The notes: generated from the sequence alone by a model not told the origin. DNA of 64,000 nt from Polaromonas vacuolata (GCF_012584515.1 NZ_CP051461.1:2227501-2291500); one strand, 5' to 3'; counted from the first letter of the stretch, positions 8,667 through 17,863 are shown. Program-made: numbers and translations.

Positions 8667-8706
8667 TTGCTACTTATGCTTTTGCTACTTATGCTTTTGT
8701 TATTGC
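8663..8706 (+). repeat. 15-bp tandem repeat (about 2.6 copies)
   Basis: The unit CTTTTGCTACTTATG occurs twice in direct succession, followed by a partial third copy (CTTTTGTTATTG). In frame it encodes Leu-rich repeats at the start of the possible pseudogene. Since 15 is a multiple of three, copy changes would not alter frame. Confidence 0.6.
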
Positions 8707-9104
8707 ATTTGATAGGTTTTGTAGTGCTAGCCAAAAAGCTGCACTTATCAGTGCGCGACTTGCTACCCAAAAGCGCGTGGGCACTTGACAACAAATTTCA
8801 CTGCCAACACAAGCACCTTAAAAAGCGCATGACTGCAGCGCAAGCAGACGTTAACTCAAAGATCACTGACCTACTCCACAGAACACCTGATTTGCCGTTT
8901 ACTCATTTAAACCAAGGCTGACAAGCATTCACTCAAAAACTATCAACTAATTTTGGGCATTCAACATACCAACAGTAGCAAAGGTATCCACGTCGCCGAC
9001 TACGCTGAAATGGGCAGTTTCTAGATGTGCTGAACGAGTTTTATCGGTTGTTCGCTAGAGAAAAATTTAGGCTAAGTTTTTTTATGCGTGGAATTAATTT
9101 ATAA
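8667..9104 (+). pseudogene. Possible decayed gene with two compensating frameshifts
   Basis: A frame starting at 8667 (leucine-rich N-terminus, then AKKLHLSVRDLLPKSAWAL) stops at 8921. A sensible continuation runs in the +1 frame from 8920 (DKHSLKNYQLILGIQHTNSS, KGIHVADYAEM) to about 9014. It then returns to the first frame (QFLDVLNEFYRLFAREKFRL) until the TAA at 9102-9104. The alternating open frames suggest an old coding sequence with two indels, about 145 codons in all. I do not recognise the family. The start contains a 15-bp tandem repeat, so the true N-terminus is uncertain. This could still be chance in AT-rich DNA. Confidence 0.3.
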
Positions 9105-9488
9105 AAATTAATCAAAACAGTCGTCTTGGCCAGATCTAAAACCTAAGCCGCGCAAAACGATTAAGAATACATTTCGTACCGCTTGAGCTTTCATTTCGGA
9201 TTTTTTGCTCACAACCATCTATGACAATATTGTTAAATATTCCACAAAGATTTTTAGTGCGATATTTGCAAAATAGTGTGGGTCTTAGAGCGCACTTATT
9301 TATCAAATTTAGGGAGCTGTGTCTGTCTATACAGATAATTGATCCGATTGACAGCTAAGACTGCCGATTAAAAGCAACAACCCGCGATAGCCAGTAACTG
9401 CCAGGGCCAACTAATGCTCCGCCACAAGAGCTGCGCTTGGACAAGACGCACGCAGGAAGAGTCAACAAGTCAATTTAAAGCGGAAATT
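9105..9488. other. Gene-poor stretch left of tRNA-Asn
   Basis: No sustained frame, RNA gene or repeat is recognised in these 380 bases. A second copy of the tRNA 3' end, which would mark an integrated island, was looked for here and further left and not seen. Confidence 0.45.
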
Positions 9489-9526
9489 AAAAAGCCCCGC
9501 GCTATCAATTAAGTAGCTACAGGGCT
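9489..9526 (-). terminator. Intrinsic terminator of tRNA-Asn
   Basis: On the minus strand AGCCC (9526-9522) pairs with GGGCT (9497-9493) with further pairing of GCTA/TAGC inside, followed by a run of Ts. It lies about 20 bases after the tRNA CCA end, the usual place for a single-tRNA terminator. Confidence 0.65.
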
Positions 9527-9547
9527 AGTGCCTAGAAGGCATATGTT

Positions 9548-9623
9548 TGGCTCCTCGACCTGGGCTCGAACCAGGGACCTACGGATTAACAGTCCGGCGC
9601 TCTACCAACTGAGCTATCGAGGA
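9548..9623 (-). tRNA. tRNA-Asn (anticodon GTT)
   Basis: The minus strand reads a 76-base cloverleaf. The acceptor stem TCCTCGA pairs perfectly with TCGAGGA, then come G and an encoded CCA. The D-arm has AGCTCAGTTGGTAGAGC, the anticodon loop CTGTTAA gives GTT (Asn), and the T-arm has GGTTCGAGCC. The discriminator base is G. Introns and mismatches are absent. A TATAAT -10 box lies 13 bases upstream and a terminator downstream, so it is a monocistronic unit. Its 3' end faces the AT-rich, IS-bearing region, as for island integration sites, but no att repeat was found. Confidence 0.97.
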
Positions 9624-9635
9624 ATATAGTCTCAT

Positions 9636-9641
9636 ATTATA
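9636..9641 (-). promoter_or_regulatory. -10 box of tRNA-Asn
   Basis: Minus-strand TATAAT lies 12 bases upstream of the mature tRNA 5' end, giving a start a few bases before it. The -35 region is AT-rich without a clear TTGACA. Confidence 0.6.
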
Positions 9642-9937
9642 GCTTGGCTTTTTAAACCTTTTTAAAAAAATCTCATGTTATTGAGAAAGCTTTTATGAAA
9701 TGTCTATCAACTACATTTAACGAAATAGTTCATAAAAATCTGATGATTTCAGTGAAGCAATCTGTGTAGCGAAGAGGATAGTTTAACAGCACAAATACGC
9801 CTTACCAGCGATTGACTCGCTAATATTTTCATAGCACGCGGCAGGAAAATACCATGCAGTGGTGTATCGAGGTGCGGCCTCAGCTAACATGACTTATGCA
9901 ACACCTTACACAAAGCCTATTGGTAAAGACATAAGCG
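9642..9937. other. Intergenic region between tRNA-Asn and aat
   Basis: About 300 bases between divergent transcription units, AT-rich on the tRNA side. It should hold the aat promoter, but no strong -35/-10 pair or operator palindrome was recognised. Confidence 0.4.
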
Positions 9938-10687
9938 ATGACACAAACACAACGCTCGCTGACCTGGCTTGAAGCGGGGGATGCGTTTCCGCCGTTGGAG
10001 TCAGCATGGGGCGAGCAAGATCCCGCACCCGGCCTGCTAGCGGCAAACGGAAATCTTGACACCAACACGCTGCTTGACGCTTATTCTCAAGGCATATTTC
10101 CTTGGTTCAACAATGAGCAGCCTGTGTTGTGGTGGAGTCCCAATCCGCGCATGGTGCTAGAGACAAAAAACTTTAAACTGCACCGTTCTTTGCGCCAGAG
10201 CATTAAACATTTTCGGGACACGCCCGACTGCGAAATACGCTTCGATAGCGCCTTTGAACGCGTCATCAAAGCCTGCTCAACAGCGCCGCGTGCCGGCCAA
10301 GGTGGCACTTGGATTGTTGATTCCATGGTTAAAGCCTATATTGACTTGCATAAGGCCGGACATGCGCATAGTGTGGAGACTTGGGTAAACGGTGAACTCG
10401 TTGGTGGCCTATATTGTATTAACTTGGGACGCATGGTGTTTGGTGAGTCGATGTTTGCCAACCAAACCGATGCCTCAAAAATTGCACTAGCTGCGCTTGT
10501 CGCTTTTTGTAAAGTCAACGCTGTGAGCATGATAGATTGTCAGCAAAACACTGGCCACTTAGCCTCGTTGGGCGCAGCAGAGATTGAGCGCACTCAGTTT
10601 GTCCAGCATTTGCAGCGTAACGCCAAAGAGGCCAGTCCTATGTGGGATTTTCAAACTCTATACTGGAATGAATTGTTGACCGTCTAA
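9938..10687 (+). CDS. aat: Leucyl/phenylalanyl-tRNA--protein transferase
   Basis: The protein has 249 residues, normal for Aat. Family blocks are clear: [40 protein letters not shown], the [16 protein letters not shown] region, and [19 protein letters not shown]. The enzyme moves Leu or Phe from tRNA to N-terminal Lys or Arg of proteins, marking them for ClpS/ClpAP (bacterial N-end rule). The arginyl-tRNA-protein transferase family gene follows after 14 bases, so both degron-making enzymes are one operon. This pairing is common in beta- and gammaproteobacteria that carry both. Confidence 0.97.
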   Translation: MTQTQRSLTWLEAGDAFPPLESAWGEQDPAPGLLAANGNLDTNTLLDAYSQGIFPWFNNEQPVLWWSPNPRMVLETKNFKLHRSLRQSIKHFRDTPDCEIRFDSAFERVIKACSTAPRAGQGGTWIVDSMVKAYIDLHKAGHAHSVETWVNGELVGGLYCINLGRMVFGESMFANQTDASKIALAALVAFCKVNAVSMIDCQQNTGHLASLGAAEIERTQFVQHLQRNAKEASPMWDFQTLYWNELLTV

Positions 10688-10701
10688 AGTCTGATTTTAA
10701 G

Positions 10702-11445
10702 ATGACAAATCTCAAAGACGCACCACCCAATACACTGCAAAATCTGCAGTTTTATGCCACCGCCCCCTACCCGTGCAGTTACCTGCCAGACCGGCAAGCT
10801 CGCTCACAAGTAGCGACACCCAGCCACCTGATCAACAACAGCGCGTACTCGGAACTGGTCACCACTGGTTTTCGCCGCAGTGGCATGTTTACTTACCGTC
10901 CTTACTGCGAAGGCTGCCAAGCCTGTGTGCCGCTGCGCATACCGGTGATGCAATTCAAGCCTGATCGCAGCCAGCGTAGAGCCTGGCGCAAGCATCAATC
11001 CTTACAGGCGGTGGTGCGAACGCTGAGCTTTGTGTCTGAGCATTACCAGCTCTATTTGCAATACCAAAGCAGCCGCCATCCTGGTGGCGGAATGGATCAA
11101 GACAGCGTCGACCAATACACGCAGTTTTTATTGCAGAGTCGGGTCAACTCTAGACTGGTGGAGTTTCGCGAAATATTGCCGAGTGGCCAGGCTGGTGCAG
11201 TGAAAATGGTCTCCCTTGTCGATGTACTGGAAGACGGTATCTCAGCGGTCTACACCTTTTATGCCCCAGAAGCAGGCATGAGCTACGGCAGTTATGGCGT
11301 TTTGTGGCAAATTGAGCAGGCTAAACAGTTAACTCTGCCCTATGTCTATTTAGGTTATTGGATAGAGCAAAGCCCGAAAATGAATTACAAAGCCGACTTT
11401 AAACCCAACCAAATTCTGAGTAACGGCCAATGGGTGACGCGCTAG
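10702..11445 (+). CDS. bpt: Aspartate/glutamate leucyltransferase (Bpt/ATE family)
   Basis: The 247-residue protein matches the bacterial branch of the arginyltransferase family. It has the N-terminal cysteine region with the [18 protein letters not shown] block, the basic stretch SQRRAWRK, and the GNAT-like C-terminal half with [17 protein letters not shown] and [17 protein letters not shown]. Bacterial Bpt usually adds leucine to N-terminal Asp or Glu, feeding them into the ClpS/ClpAP pathway together with Aat just upstream. The preference for Leu rather than Arg is family knowledge and not visible here. Confidence 0.95.
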   Translation: MTNLKDAPPNTLQNLQFYATAPYPCSYLPDRQARSQVATPSHLINNSAYSELVTTGFRRSGMFTYRPYCEGCQACVPLRIPVMQFKPDRSQRRAWRKHQSLQAVVRTLSFVSEHYQLYLQYQSSRHPGGGMDQDSVDQYTQFLLQSRVNSRLVEFREILPSGQAGAVKMVSLVDVLEDGISAVYTFYAPEAGMSYGSYGVLWQIEQAKQLTLPYVYLGYWIEQSPKMNYKADFKPNQILSNGQWVTR

Positions 11446-11512
11446 CAAGTCTATGCCCGGCGCTTTAAAAAGAGTTCACCCAATGAGGCTGCATTTCACA
11501 GAGTAAAATTTC

Positions 11513-11529
11513 ATGCAGAAAGTCTGCAT
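11513..11529 (+). promoter_or_regulatory. Palindrome touching the iclR-type start codon
   Basis: ATGCAGA-AAG-TCTGCAT is a perfect 7-3-7 inverted repeat ending one base before the ATG. IclR regulators bind short palindromes and commonly repress themselves. The position would cover the ribosome-binding site, so an RNA hairpin blocking translation is an alternative. Confidence 0.5.
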
Positions 11530-12312
11530 ATGAAAAAAACTGACAGCGCGTTAAACGCCAAGCCCACCGTTCAAGTCATTGAACGAATTTTCACCTTATT
11601 AGAGATAATGGCCGACCGGGAAGAGGCAATGACACTCAAGGAGATAAGTGAGAAATCCGGCCTGCACCCATCGACTACTCACCGCATTCTCAACGACCTA
11701 GCCATAGGCCGATTTGTCGACAGGCCTGTGGCGGGCAACTACCGCTTGGGTATGCGCTTATTAGAGCTAGGTAATCTGGTCAAAGCTAGACTTAATGTGC
11801 GCGACGCGGCCTTGCTACCGATGCGAGAGCTGCACAGACTGACCCAACAACCCGTTAACTTAAGCATGCGTCAGGGTGACGAGATCATTTATGTTGAGCG
11901 CGCTTACAGCGAGCGCTCTGGTATGCAGGTTGTTCGTGCCATTGGTGGTAGAGCTCCGCTGCACCTGACCTCAGTCGGTAAACTATTTTTAGCCTTTGAC
12001 GATCCACATCGCCTACAAACCTACGCCAGCCGCACTGGCTTACCCGGTCAGACGCGCAACAGCATCACGCAGTTACCCGTTTTAGAGCGCGAGCTGTCTA
12101 AAGCTAGGCAATACGGAATTGCACGCGACAACGAAGAGCTAGAGATGGGTGTGCGCTGCATGGCCGCGGGTATTTACGACGATCAAAATAAGCTAATTGC
12201 AGGCTTGTCTATCTCAGCGCCAGCGGACAGACTCGAAGAGCATTGGCTTGACAAACTGCAAGCCACGGCAAACGAAATATCAGCAGCCTTAGGCTACAAG
12301 TCAAGGGGGTAA
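11530..12312 (+). CDS. IclR-family transcriptional regulator
   Basis: The protein has 260 residues. The N-terminal winged helix-turn-helix covers about 12-75 (VQVIERIFTLLEIMADRE, then LKEISEKSGLHPSTTHRILN). The effector domain covers about 90-255, with VYVERAYSER-like and APLHLTSVGKLFLAF blocks and the late MAAGIYDDQNKLIAGLSISAP. IclR proteins bind a small metabolite and repress or activate catabolic genes. No enzyme gene is adjacent on the same strand, so the target is unknown; the palindrome directly before its ATG suggests self-control. A strong bidirectional terminator closes the gene. Confidence 0.92.
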   Translation: MKKTDSALNAKPTVQVIERIFTLLEIMADREEAMTLKEISEKSGLHPSTTHRILNDLAIGRFVDRPVAGNYRLGMRLLELGNLVKARLNVRDAALLPMRELHRLTQQPVNLSMRQGDEIIYVERAYSERSGMQVVRAIGGRAPLHLTSVGKLFLAFDDPHRLQTYASRTGLPGQTRNSITQLPVLERELSKARQYGIARDNEELEMGVRCMAAGIYDDQNKLIAGLSISAPADRLEEHWLDKLQATANEISAALGYKSRG

Positions 12313-12313
12313 T

Positions 12314-12342
12314 AAAAAAGCCGGTCACTGACCGGCTTTTTT
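12314..12342. terminator. Bidirectional intrinsic terminator between convergent genes
   Basis: AAAAAAGCCGGTCA, a single C, and TGACCGGCTTTTTT form a perfect 14-bp symmetric hairpin with A- and T-runs on its two sides. It can stop transcription from the IclR gene (plus) and from the endopeptidase gene (minus). Confidence 0.9.
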
Positions 12343-12378
12343 ATTAAAAGGCTAAGAATTCGTCAGACCGCTAGTCGA

Positions 12379-13428
12379 TTACTTGATTGAAGCACTTAAG
12401 TTGTACTTACGGTCTATCGCCGGGTTACTCTCAACCCAGCGGCGCACGCGCTCTGCATCCCCGATACGGCTTAGCTTGCCAGCCGAGTCGAGAAACACCA
12501 TGATCAATTTTCTACCCGCAATTTTTGTTTGCATCACCAAACACTGGCCGGCTTCATTGATAAAGCCGGTTTTTTGTAAACCTATATCCCACTGCGGATT
12601 TTTCACCAGCCGATTGGTGTTGTTGTATTGAAGCGTGCGCTTTCCGAGTGCCACTTCATAGCCGGGAGAAGTAGTCAACTCGCGCATGGTGGCGTCGCCA
12701 TGCGCAGTATTGACCAAGGTGGCCAAGTCTTGCGCGCTGGACTGATTTAGGCTGGAAAGACCCGTCGGCTCAACATACCGGGTATCAAGCATACCCAGCA
12801 GTTTTGCCTTAGCGTTCATATTGTTAACAAACACCGTCATTCCGCCCGGGAAGGTACGACCCAAGGCATGCGCAGCACGGTTTTCACTGGACATCAGCGC
12901 CAAATGCAGCATCTCTGCACGCGACAAGGTAGCACCAACACTTAGTCTTGAGCGACTATTTTTTTCTGTGTCCACATCATCTTGAGTGATGGTGATCATT
13001 TCATCCATATTTAACTTCGCACCAACAACTATGACACCCGTCATGAGTTTGGTCAGTGAAGCAATAGGAAGAACGGCATGGTCATTTTTACTGAACAACA
13101 CTTCGCGTGTATCTTGATCAATGACCAGCGCCACGCTGGACTTCAGATCTAGTGGATCTGGAGAATTATGCAGACCAGCCATTTGGCCAAACGACTGCAC
13201 AGCCGGCACAACCGCGTGGGCCACAACTGTTCGGCGCTTGGCGCTTACTACAGTGCTGACGCGCTTTTTGGCACTTACTTTTTTCTGTGAAGCTGTTTTG
13301 CTATGGTGTGAACTTTTAGCAGCAGCGCTACTAGCAGTTGTCGCCTGTGCGAAAGGTGTTAGCAAAGCTGTCAATAGCGTCAGAAAGCCAGCGGTTTTCA
13401 GGACGTGATTGAGAATTTTGATAGGCAT
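12379..13428 (-). CDS. D-alanyl-D-alanine endopeptidase, PBP7/PbpG-like (peptidase S11)
   Basis: Starting at 13428 the protein has 349 residues and a signal peptide (MPIKILNHVLKTAGFL, cut near AQA). A longer GTG-led frame from 13488 would put extra residues before the signal and is less likely. A Lys/Ser/Ala-rich linker follows. The transpeptidase-type active site shows SLTK (SxxK), SEN (SxN) and KTG in order. These enzymes trim peptidoglycan cross-links or D-Ala ends in the periplasm. Length and order fit PbpG better than DacA, which has an extra C-terminal domain. It is transcribed alone towards the shared terminator at 12314-12342. Confidence 0.9.
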   Translation of the reverse strand: MPIKILNHVLKTAGFLTLLTALLTPFAQATTASSAAAKSSHHSKTASQKKVSAKKRVSTVVSAKRRTVVAHAVVPAVQSFGQMAGLHNSPDPLDLKSSVALVIDQDTREVLFSKNDHAVLPIASLTKLMTGVIVVGAKLNMDEMITITQDDVDTEKNSRSRLSVGATLSRAEMLHLALMSSENRAAHALGRTFPGGMTVFVNNMNAKAKLLGMLDTRYVEPTGLSSLNQSSAQDLATLVNTAHGDATMRELTTSPGYEVALGKRTLQYNNTNRLVKNPQWDIGLQKTGFINEAGQCLVMQTKIAGRKLIMVFLDSAGKLSRIGDAERVRRWVESNPAIDRKYNLSASIK

Positions 13429-13482
13429 GATGGTGTTTCGGCGTTGGAAGAGCTTGACAGATGTTAAAAAAGTAAAAAAGTA

Positions 13483-13499
13483 CAACACTAAAAGTGTTG
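13483..13499. promoter_or_regulatory. Short palindrome upstream of the endopeptidase gene
   Basis: CAACACT-AAA-AGTGTTG is a perfect 7-3-7 inverted repeat about 55 bases upstream of the chosen start, in the promoter region between the endopeptidase gene and leuA. It may be an operator; no regulator is known. Confidence 0.3.
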
Positions 13500-13645
13500 C
13501 GATTGTCTTACGGATTAATACTTAAAGGACATCTTATCAGTCAATTCACAAATCACACCACAATGCCAGTCCAAGCTATTGAATTTAAACAACTTTTTTT
13601 CAATGCTGGGACAGGTCAAAGCGGCGTTAAAAACAAACGTCAATA

Positions 13646-15184
13646 TCAGCCCTGTGCAGCTACGCGATCGGCTTTACTTTGCAACTTGTTCAGCGCACTT
13701 AAATAGGCTTTTGCTGACGCCACAACAATGTCAGGATCTGCACCCGTGCCATTGACTACTCGACCACTGTTTTGCAGCCGCACTGTGACTTCGCCCTGAC
13801 TTTCAGTAGAGCCACTTATAGCGTTGACCGAATACAGCACCATTTCAGCACCGCTCTTGACATGCATCTCTATGGCTTTGAGGGAGGCGTCAACCGGTCC
13901 ATTCCCATCTGACTGCCCAGTGACTTCTTTGCCGTCAACCGCAAACACCACGGTTGCTTGTGGTCGCTCGCCAGTCTCGCTGTGCTGCGACAAAGATACA
14001 AACGTGTACTGCTCCTTACCTTGGGCAACGGTCTCGCTGCTTACTAAAGCCAAAATATCTTCGTCGAAAATCTCGCTTTTGCGATCAGCCAATTCCTTAA
14101 AACGTGCAAAAGCGCTGTTGATATCGGCTTCGCTCTCCATCACAACGCCTAAATCCTGCAACCGCTGCTTAAAAGCGTTGCGACCGCTGAGTTTGCCGAG
14201 CACGATTTTATTGGCGCTCCAACCAACATCTTCAGCACGCATGATTTCGTAGGTGTCGCGCGCTTTGAGCACACCGTCTTGATGAATACCTGAGGCATGG
14301 GCAAACGCATTAGCACCGACAACCGCCTTGTTCGGCTGCACCACAAAACCAGTGGTCTGACTGACCATGCGGCTGGTGGCCAAGATGTGTTTTGTCTCTA
14401 TCCCAAGCTCGAGGCCAAAATAGTCTTTGCGTGTTTTGATCGCCATCACCACTTCTTCGAGCGAACAGTTACCGGCGCGCTCGCCCAGACCGTTGATAGT
14501 GCACTCGACTTGGCGTGCGCCGCCAATCATCACGCCGGCCAATGAATTGGCAACGGCCATACCTAAATCGTTGTGACAGTGAACCGACCAGACCGCTTTG
14601 TCGCTGTTAGGAATGCGCTCGCGCAAGTTCTTGAGGAAATTGCCATACAACTCGGGAATCGCATAGCCCACCGTATCGGGCACGTTGATGGTGGTCGCGC
14701 CTTCTTTGATGACGGCTTCAAGCACGCGACACAGAAAATCGGGGTCTGAGCGATAGCCGTCTTCCGGACTGAATTCAATGTCATCCATTAAGTTACGTGC
14801 AAATCGCACAGAAGACTTAGCCTGCTCGAACACTTGGTCAGGCGTCATGCGCAGTTTTTTCTCCATGTGCAGCGCACTAGTGGCTAAAAATAGATGCAGA
14901 CGTCCAGATTTTGCTGGCTTGAGCGCTTCAGCCGCACGCGATATATCGCGATCATTGGCGCGAGCCAAAGAGCAGACTGTGGCGTCTTTAATCGCCTCAG
15001 AAATAGCTTTAACGCATTCAAAGTCACCGTTTGAGCTGGCTGCAAAACCGGCTTCAATGATGTCGACCTTTAGGCGTTCGAGCTGGCGTGCAATACGCAA
15101 TTTTTCGTCCCGCGTCATTGAGGCGCCGGGCGACTGCTCTCCATCACGCAAGGTCGTGTCAAATATGATTAATTTATCCGTCAT
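13646..15184 (-). CDS. leuA: 2-isopropylmalate synthase, short (type 1) form
   Basis: The 512-residue protein is a DRE-TIM metallolyase: [16 protein letters not shown] holds the catalytic Arg and Asp, and [15 protein letters not shown] holds the metal His pair. [14 protein letters not shown] and [12 protein letters not shown] complete the catalytic and subdomain motifs. The C-terminal 130 residues form the leucine-sensing regulatory domain. It condenses acetyl-CoA with 2-oxoisovalerate, the first step to leucine. Its ATG overlaps the TGA of the upstream long leuA paralogue by ATGA, so the two are translationally coupled. A citramalate synthase role cannot be excluded, but the sequence follows the standard LeuA of this family. 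Confidence 0.95.
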   Translation of the reverse strand: MTDKLIIFDTTLRDGEQSPGASMTRDEKLRIARQLERLKVDIIEAGFAASSNGDFECVKAISEAIKDATVCSLARANDRDISRAAEALKPAKSGRLHLFLATSALHMEKKLRMTPDQVFEQAKSSVRFARNLMDDIEFSPEDGYRSDPDFLCRVLEAVIKEGATTINVPDTVGYAIPELYGNFLKNLRERIPNSDKAVWSVHCHNDLGMAVANSLAGVMIGGARQVECTINGLGERAGNCSLEEVVMAIKTRKDYFGLELGIETKHILATSRMVSQTTGFVVQPNKAVVGANAFAHASGIHQDGVLKARDTYEIMRAEDVGWSANKIVLGKLSGRNAFKQRLQDLGVVMESEADINSAFARFKELADRKSEIFDEDILALVSSETVAQGKEQYTFVSLSQHSETGERPQATVVFAVDGKEVTGQSDGNGPVDASLKAIEMHVKSGAEMVLYSVNAISGSTESQGEVTVRLQNSGRVVNGTGADPDIVVASAKAYLSALNKLQSKADRVAAQG

Positions 15185-16863
15185 ACAGTCTCCTTTGAAG
15201 TTGTCAGTATCTGGGCTCTGTGCAGACCAGACAAGATGGCCTTGAACGAGGCCGAAACAATATTCGCATCCATGCCGACGCCAAACAGCGTCAACTCACC
15301 AATACGCATTTCAAGATAAGCCACGGCCTGTACATGCGCACCAGCGCCTATGGCGTGCTCACGGTAATCGAGTACGCGTAACGATTGACCGGTAGCTTTA
15401 GACAAACCTTCAACAAACGCATCTATAGGTCCAGTGCCCTGACCTTGAATGCTCAAATTAGTGTCGTCAATACAAATATCCGCGCTCACCCAGACAAGCT
15501 CATCGCTGTCTTCGGCTTTAGTGATTTTATGCACTGGCGCTGCGATGCTTCGCAGACTGAACTCTTGTTCGAACAAAGCATGTAGATTTTTAGCGGAAAG
15601 CTCTTTCCCATTCGCATCTGTCACGCCTTGTACGACTTGGCTGAACTCAATTTGCAGACGGCGCGGTAGTTCAAGGCCGAACTCACTCTCCAGCAGATAA
15701 GCGATACCGCCCTTGCCAGACTGACTATTAACGCGGATCACGGCTTCGTAGCTACGACCTAAATCTTTAGGGTCGAGTGGCAAGTAGGGCATATCCCAAA
15801 TATCGCCTTCGCGGCGTGCCGCAAACGCTTTTTTAATCGCATCTTGGTGCGAGCCAGAAAACGAGGTATAGACCAAGTCACCAGCGTAAGGGTGACGCGG
15901 GTGCACGGGCAATTGATTGCAGTATTCGACAGTGCGGCGAATCTCATCAATGTCAGAAAAATCCAGCCCTGGGTCTACGCCTTGGCTATACATGTTCAGC
16001 GCGACGTTAACGATGTCCATGTTACCGGTGCGCTCGCCGTTGCCAAACAAACAGCCTTCAAGGCGGTCAGCGCCAGCCATGACGGCAAACTCGCCGGCAG
16101 CGGTGCCAGTGCCGCGGTCATTGTGCGGATGAACCGACAAAACAATCGCGTCTCGTCTGTCGAGTTCGCGGTGCATCCACTCAATCATGTCAGCAAAGAT
16201 ATTCGGCGTACTATGCTCTACCGTCGAAGGCAAATTGATGATGCATTTGTGGCTAGGCGTAGGCTGCCAAACCTCGGTAACTGCATCGACCACACGTTTA
16301 GAAAACGCCAATTCAGTGCCGGAGAACATCTCGGGCGAGTACTCAAATGTCCAATGGGTATCGGTTTGCAGGGCAGACAATTCTTTGACCAATCGGGCCT
16401 GACCGGTAGCGAGCTCAACTATGCCGTCTTGATCCATGCCCAGCACGACTCGGCGCATCACCGGTGCGGTCGCGTTATACAAATGCACAATCGCTTTTTT
16501 CGCGCCTTGCAGACCTTCAAAAGTGCGGCGAATCAATGACTCCCTAGCTTGGGTGAGAACCTGAATCGTCACATCATCAGGAACCAAGTTGTCATCAATC
16601 AGCTTGCGTAAAAAATCAAACTCGACCTGAGATGCGGAAGGAAAACCGACTTCAATCTCTTTAAAACCGATCGCCACCAAGGTCTTGAACATGCGCAGTT
16701 TTCGCTCTATGTCCATGGGCTCGATAAGCGCTTGGTTGCCATCGCGTAAATCCACACTGCACCAAATTGGCGGGCGTGTGAGCTGAACATCGGGCCACGT
16801 GCGGTTAGTCAGCGGCACGGGTGCAAAAGCGCGGTATTTGCTAGCGGGGTTTTTCAACATCAT
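15181..16863 (-). CDS. leuA: 2-isopropylmalate synthase, long (type 2) form
   Basis: From the ATG at 16863 ([20 protein letters not shown]) the protein has 560 residues, as in the actinobacterial/fungal-type LeuA. The catalytic region reads [18 protein letters not shown], the metal motif [13 protein letters not shown], and [17 protein letters not shown] follows. The C-terminal regulatory domain ends near 560. A longer open frame from 17082 would run through a terminator hairpin and the leader peptide and is rejected. It shares little but the fold with the coupled downstream leuA. Expression is probably set by leucyl-tRNA supply through the leader and attenuator at 16921-17030. The second ATG at 16860 is equally possible as start. 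Confidence 0.95.
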   Translation of the reverse strand: MMLKNPASKYRAFAPVPLTNRTWPDVQLTRPPIWCSVDLRDGNQALIEPMDIERKLRMFKTLVAIGFKEIEVGFPSASQVEFDFLRKLIDDNLVPDDVTIQVLTQARESLIRRTFEGLQGAKKAIVHLYNATAPVMRRVVLGMDQDGIVELATGQARLVKELSALQTDTHWTFEYSPEMFSGTELAFSKRVVDAVTEVWQPTPSHKCIINLPSTVEHSTPNIFADMIEWMHRELDRRDAIVLSVHPHNDRGTGTAAGEFAVMAGADRLEGCLFGNGERTGNMDIVNVALNMYSQGVDPGLDFSDIDEIRRTVEYCNQLPVHPRHPYAGDLVYTSFSGSHQDAIKKAFAARREGDIWDMPYLPLDPKDLGRSYEAVIRVNSQSGKGGIAYLLESEFGLELPRRLQIEFSQVVQGVTDANGKELSAKNLHALFEQEFSLRSIAAPVHKITKAEDSDELVWVSADICIDDTNLSIQGQGTGPIDAFVEGLSKATGQSLRVLDYREHAIGAGAHVQAVAYLEMRIGELTLFGVGMDANIVSASFKAILSGLHRAQILTTSKETV

Positions 16864-16920
16864 AGTAAAAGTCAGTCTCTTGAACGAATCGGTTAAAGGG
16901 TGTGGTCCCTGCAGTCCTGG

Positions 16921-16954
16921 CAAAAAAAAAGCCCGCTGCAGGTGCAAACGGGCT
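16921..16954 (-). terminator. Attenuator terminator of the leu operon
   Basis: On the minus strand AGCCCG and CGGGCT (with TGCA/TGCA pairing inside) form a hairpin followed by nine Ts. It stands 22 bases after the leader peptide stop and 58 bases before the leuA start, the geometry of translational attenuation. Confidence 0.85.
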
Positions 16955-16976
16955 GATGGAAAGTTTCGCGCGTGCG

Positions 16977-17030
16977 CTACTGTCTCCGCCCATTGGCCGG
17001 TAGTAGTAGCGATAAAAGCAGAAAGTTCAT
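16977..17030 (-). CDS. leuL: Leucine-rich leader peptide (LeuL-type), 17 residues
   Basis: The minus strand reads [17 protein letters not shown] and a TAG. Six of the first ten codons are leucine, including three rare CTA codons in a row. It is followed at once by the Rho-independent hairpin at 16921-16954. This is the classic plan of leu operon attenuation: a ribosome stalled at leucine codons for lack of charged tRNA-Leu lets an antiterminator form and leuA is read. The leader lies only about 20 bases after the pssA stop, so it may be read from an internal promoter or from the pssA transcript. Its ribosome-binding site is weak. Confidence 0.8.
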   Translation of the reverse strand: MNFLLLSLLLPANGRRQ

Positions 17031-17050
17031 AAAGAACAATATAGCACAGT

Positions 17051-17863
17051 TTATTTGTGTAGCCCGCGCTCTTCGGGCTCATCGGTCGAAGTAGAGATCA
17101 CGCTGGTTTGTTGACCCTTAAATTTTCGCCACGCATAAATGGCGTAACCAGAAAACCCATAGCCAATAAAGAGGCAAAAAATCACTGTAGGCGGGTGAAT
17201 GTTAATAACCGCTATGCCCAGTGCTATCAAAACAATCACGACGAAGGGCACGCTGCGCTTCATGCTTACATCTTTAAAGCTATAAAACGGCACATTGGTA
17301 ACCATAGACAGGCCAGCAAACAGCATCAAACCAAAGGTATACCAGCGCACTTCAAAGCCAGTTGCGCCGTAATCCGTTACCAGCCAAATAAAGCCAGCGA
17401 CCAAAGCCGCTGCGGCAGGCGATGGTAGACCTTGGAAAAAGCGTTTATCAACCACGGCAGTGTTGACGTTAAAACGCGCCAGGCGCAGCGCAGCGCAGGC
17501 GCAGTAAACAAAAGCACCAATCCAACCCCAACGGCCAAGACTGGTCAAAGCCCAGACATAAGCGATTAATGCAGGCGCAGCGCCAAAGGAAACCATGTCA
17601 GACAAAGAGTCCATTTGCTCGCCGAAAGCACTCTGAGTATTGGTCATACGGGCCACACGGCCATCCAAACTATCCAGCACCATGGCACAAAACACGCCAA
17701 TGGCGGCTTGATCGAAACGGCCATTCATGGCCATCACAATTGCATAAAAACCACCAAATAAAGCGGCGAGCGTGAATAAATTGGGAAGAATGTAAATGCC
17801 TTTACGGCGCTTTCGAATCACAACGCCGTCGGCGCCCGGATCGGTGTCTTCACCATCATGCAT
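17051..17863 (-). CDS. pssA: CDP-diacylglycerol--serine O-phosphatidyltransferase
   Basis: The start at 17863 is chosen because AGGAG lies nine bases upstream; this gives 270 residues. The CDP-alcohol phosphatidyltransferase signature is complete: DSLDGRVAR, then eight residues, G-x3-D-x3-D (GEQMDSLSD). About six to eight hydrophobic segments make it an inner-membrane protein. It makes phosphatidylserine, the precursor of phosphatidylethanolamine. Its place between ilvC and leuA is a conserved Burkholderiales arrangement without an obvious metabolic reason. A terminator after ilvC separates it from the ilv genes. Confidence 0.95.
   Translation of the reverse strand: MHDGEDTDPGADGVVIRKRRKGIYILPNLFTLAALFGGFYAIVMAMNGRFDQAAIGVFCAMVLDSLDGRVARMTNTQSAFGEQMDSLSDMVSFGAAPALIAYVWALTSLGRWGWIGAFVYCACAALRLARFNVNTAVVDKRFFQGLPSPAAAALVAGFIWLVTDYGATGFEVRWYTFGLMLFAGLSMVTNVPFYSFKDVSMKRSVPFVVIVLIALGIAVINIHPPTVIFCLFIGYGFSGYAIYAWRKFKGQQTSVISTSTDEPEERGLHK

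Noticed and set aside
9489..9623. att site of an integrated island at tRNA-Asn
   Set aside because: No second copy of the tRNA 3' end and no integrase gene was found in the window, so only the weaker island-remnant idea is kept.
15844..16539. A 231-codon plus-strand frame opposite leuA
   Set aside because: It lies wholly antisense to a strongly conserved leuA coding sequence and has no recognisable domain; long antisense frames are common opposite such genes.
16864..17082. N-terminal extension of the long leuA to 17082
   Set aside because: It would run through the attenuator hairpin with its T9 run and the Leu-rich leader in another frame; homologous sequence begins only at [13 protein letters not shown].
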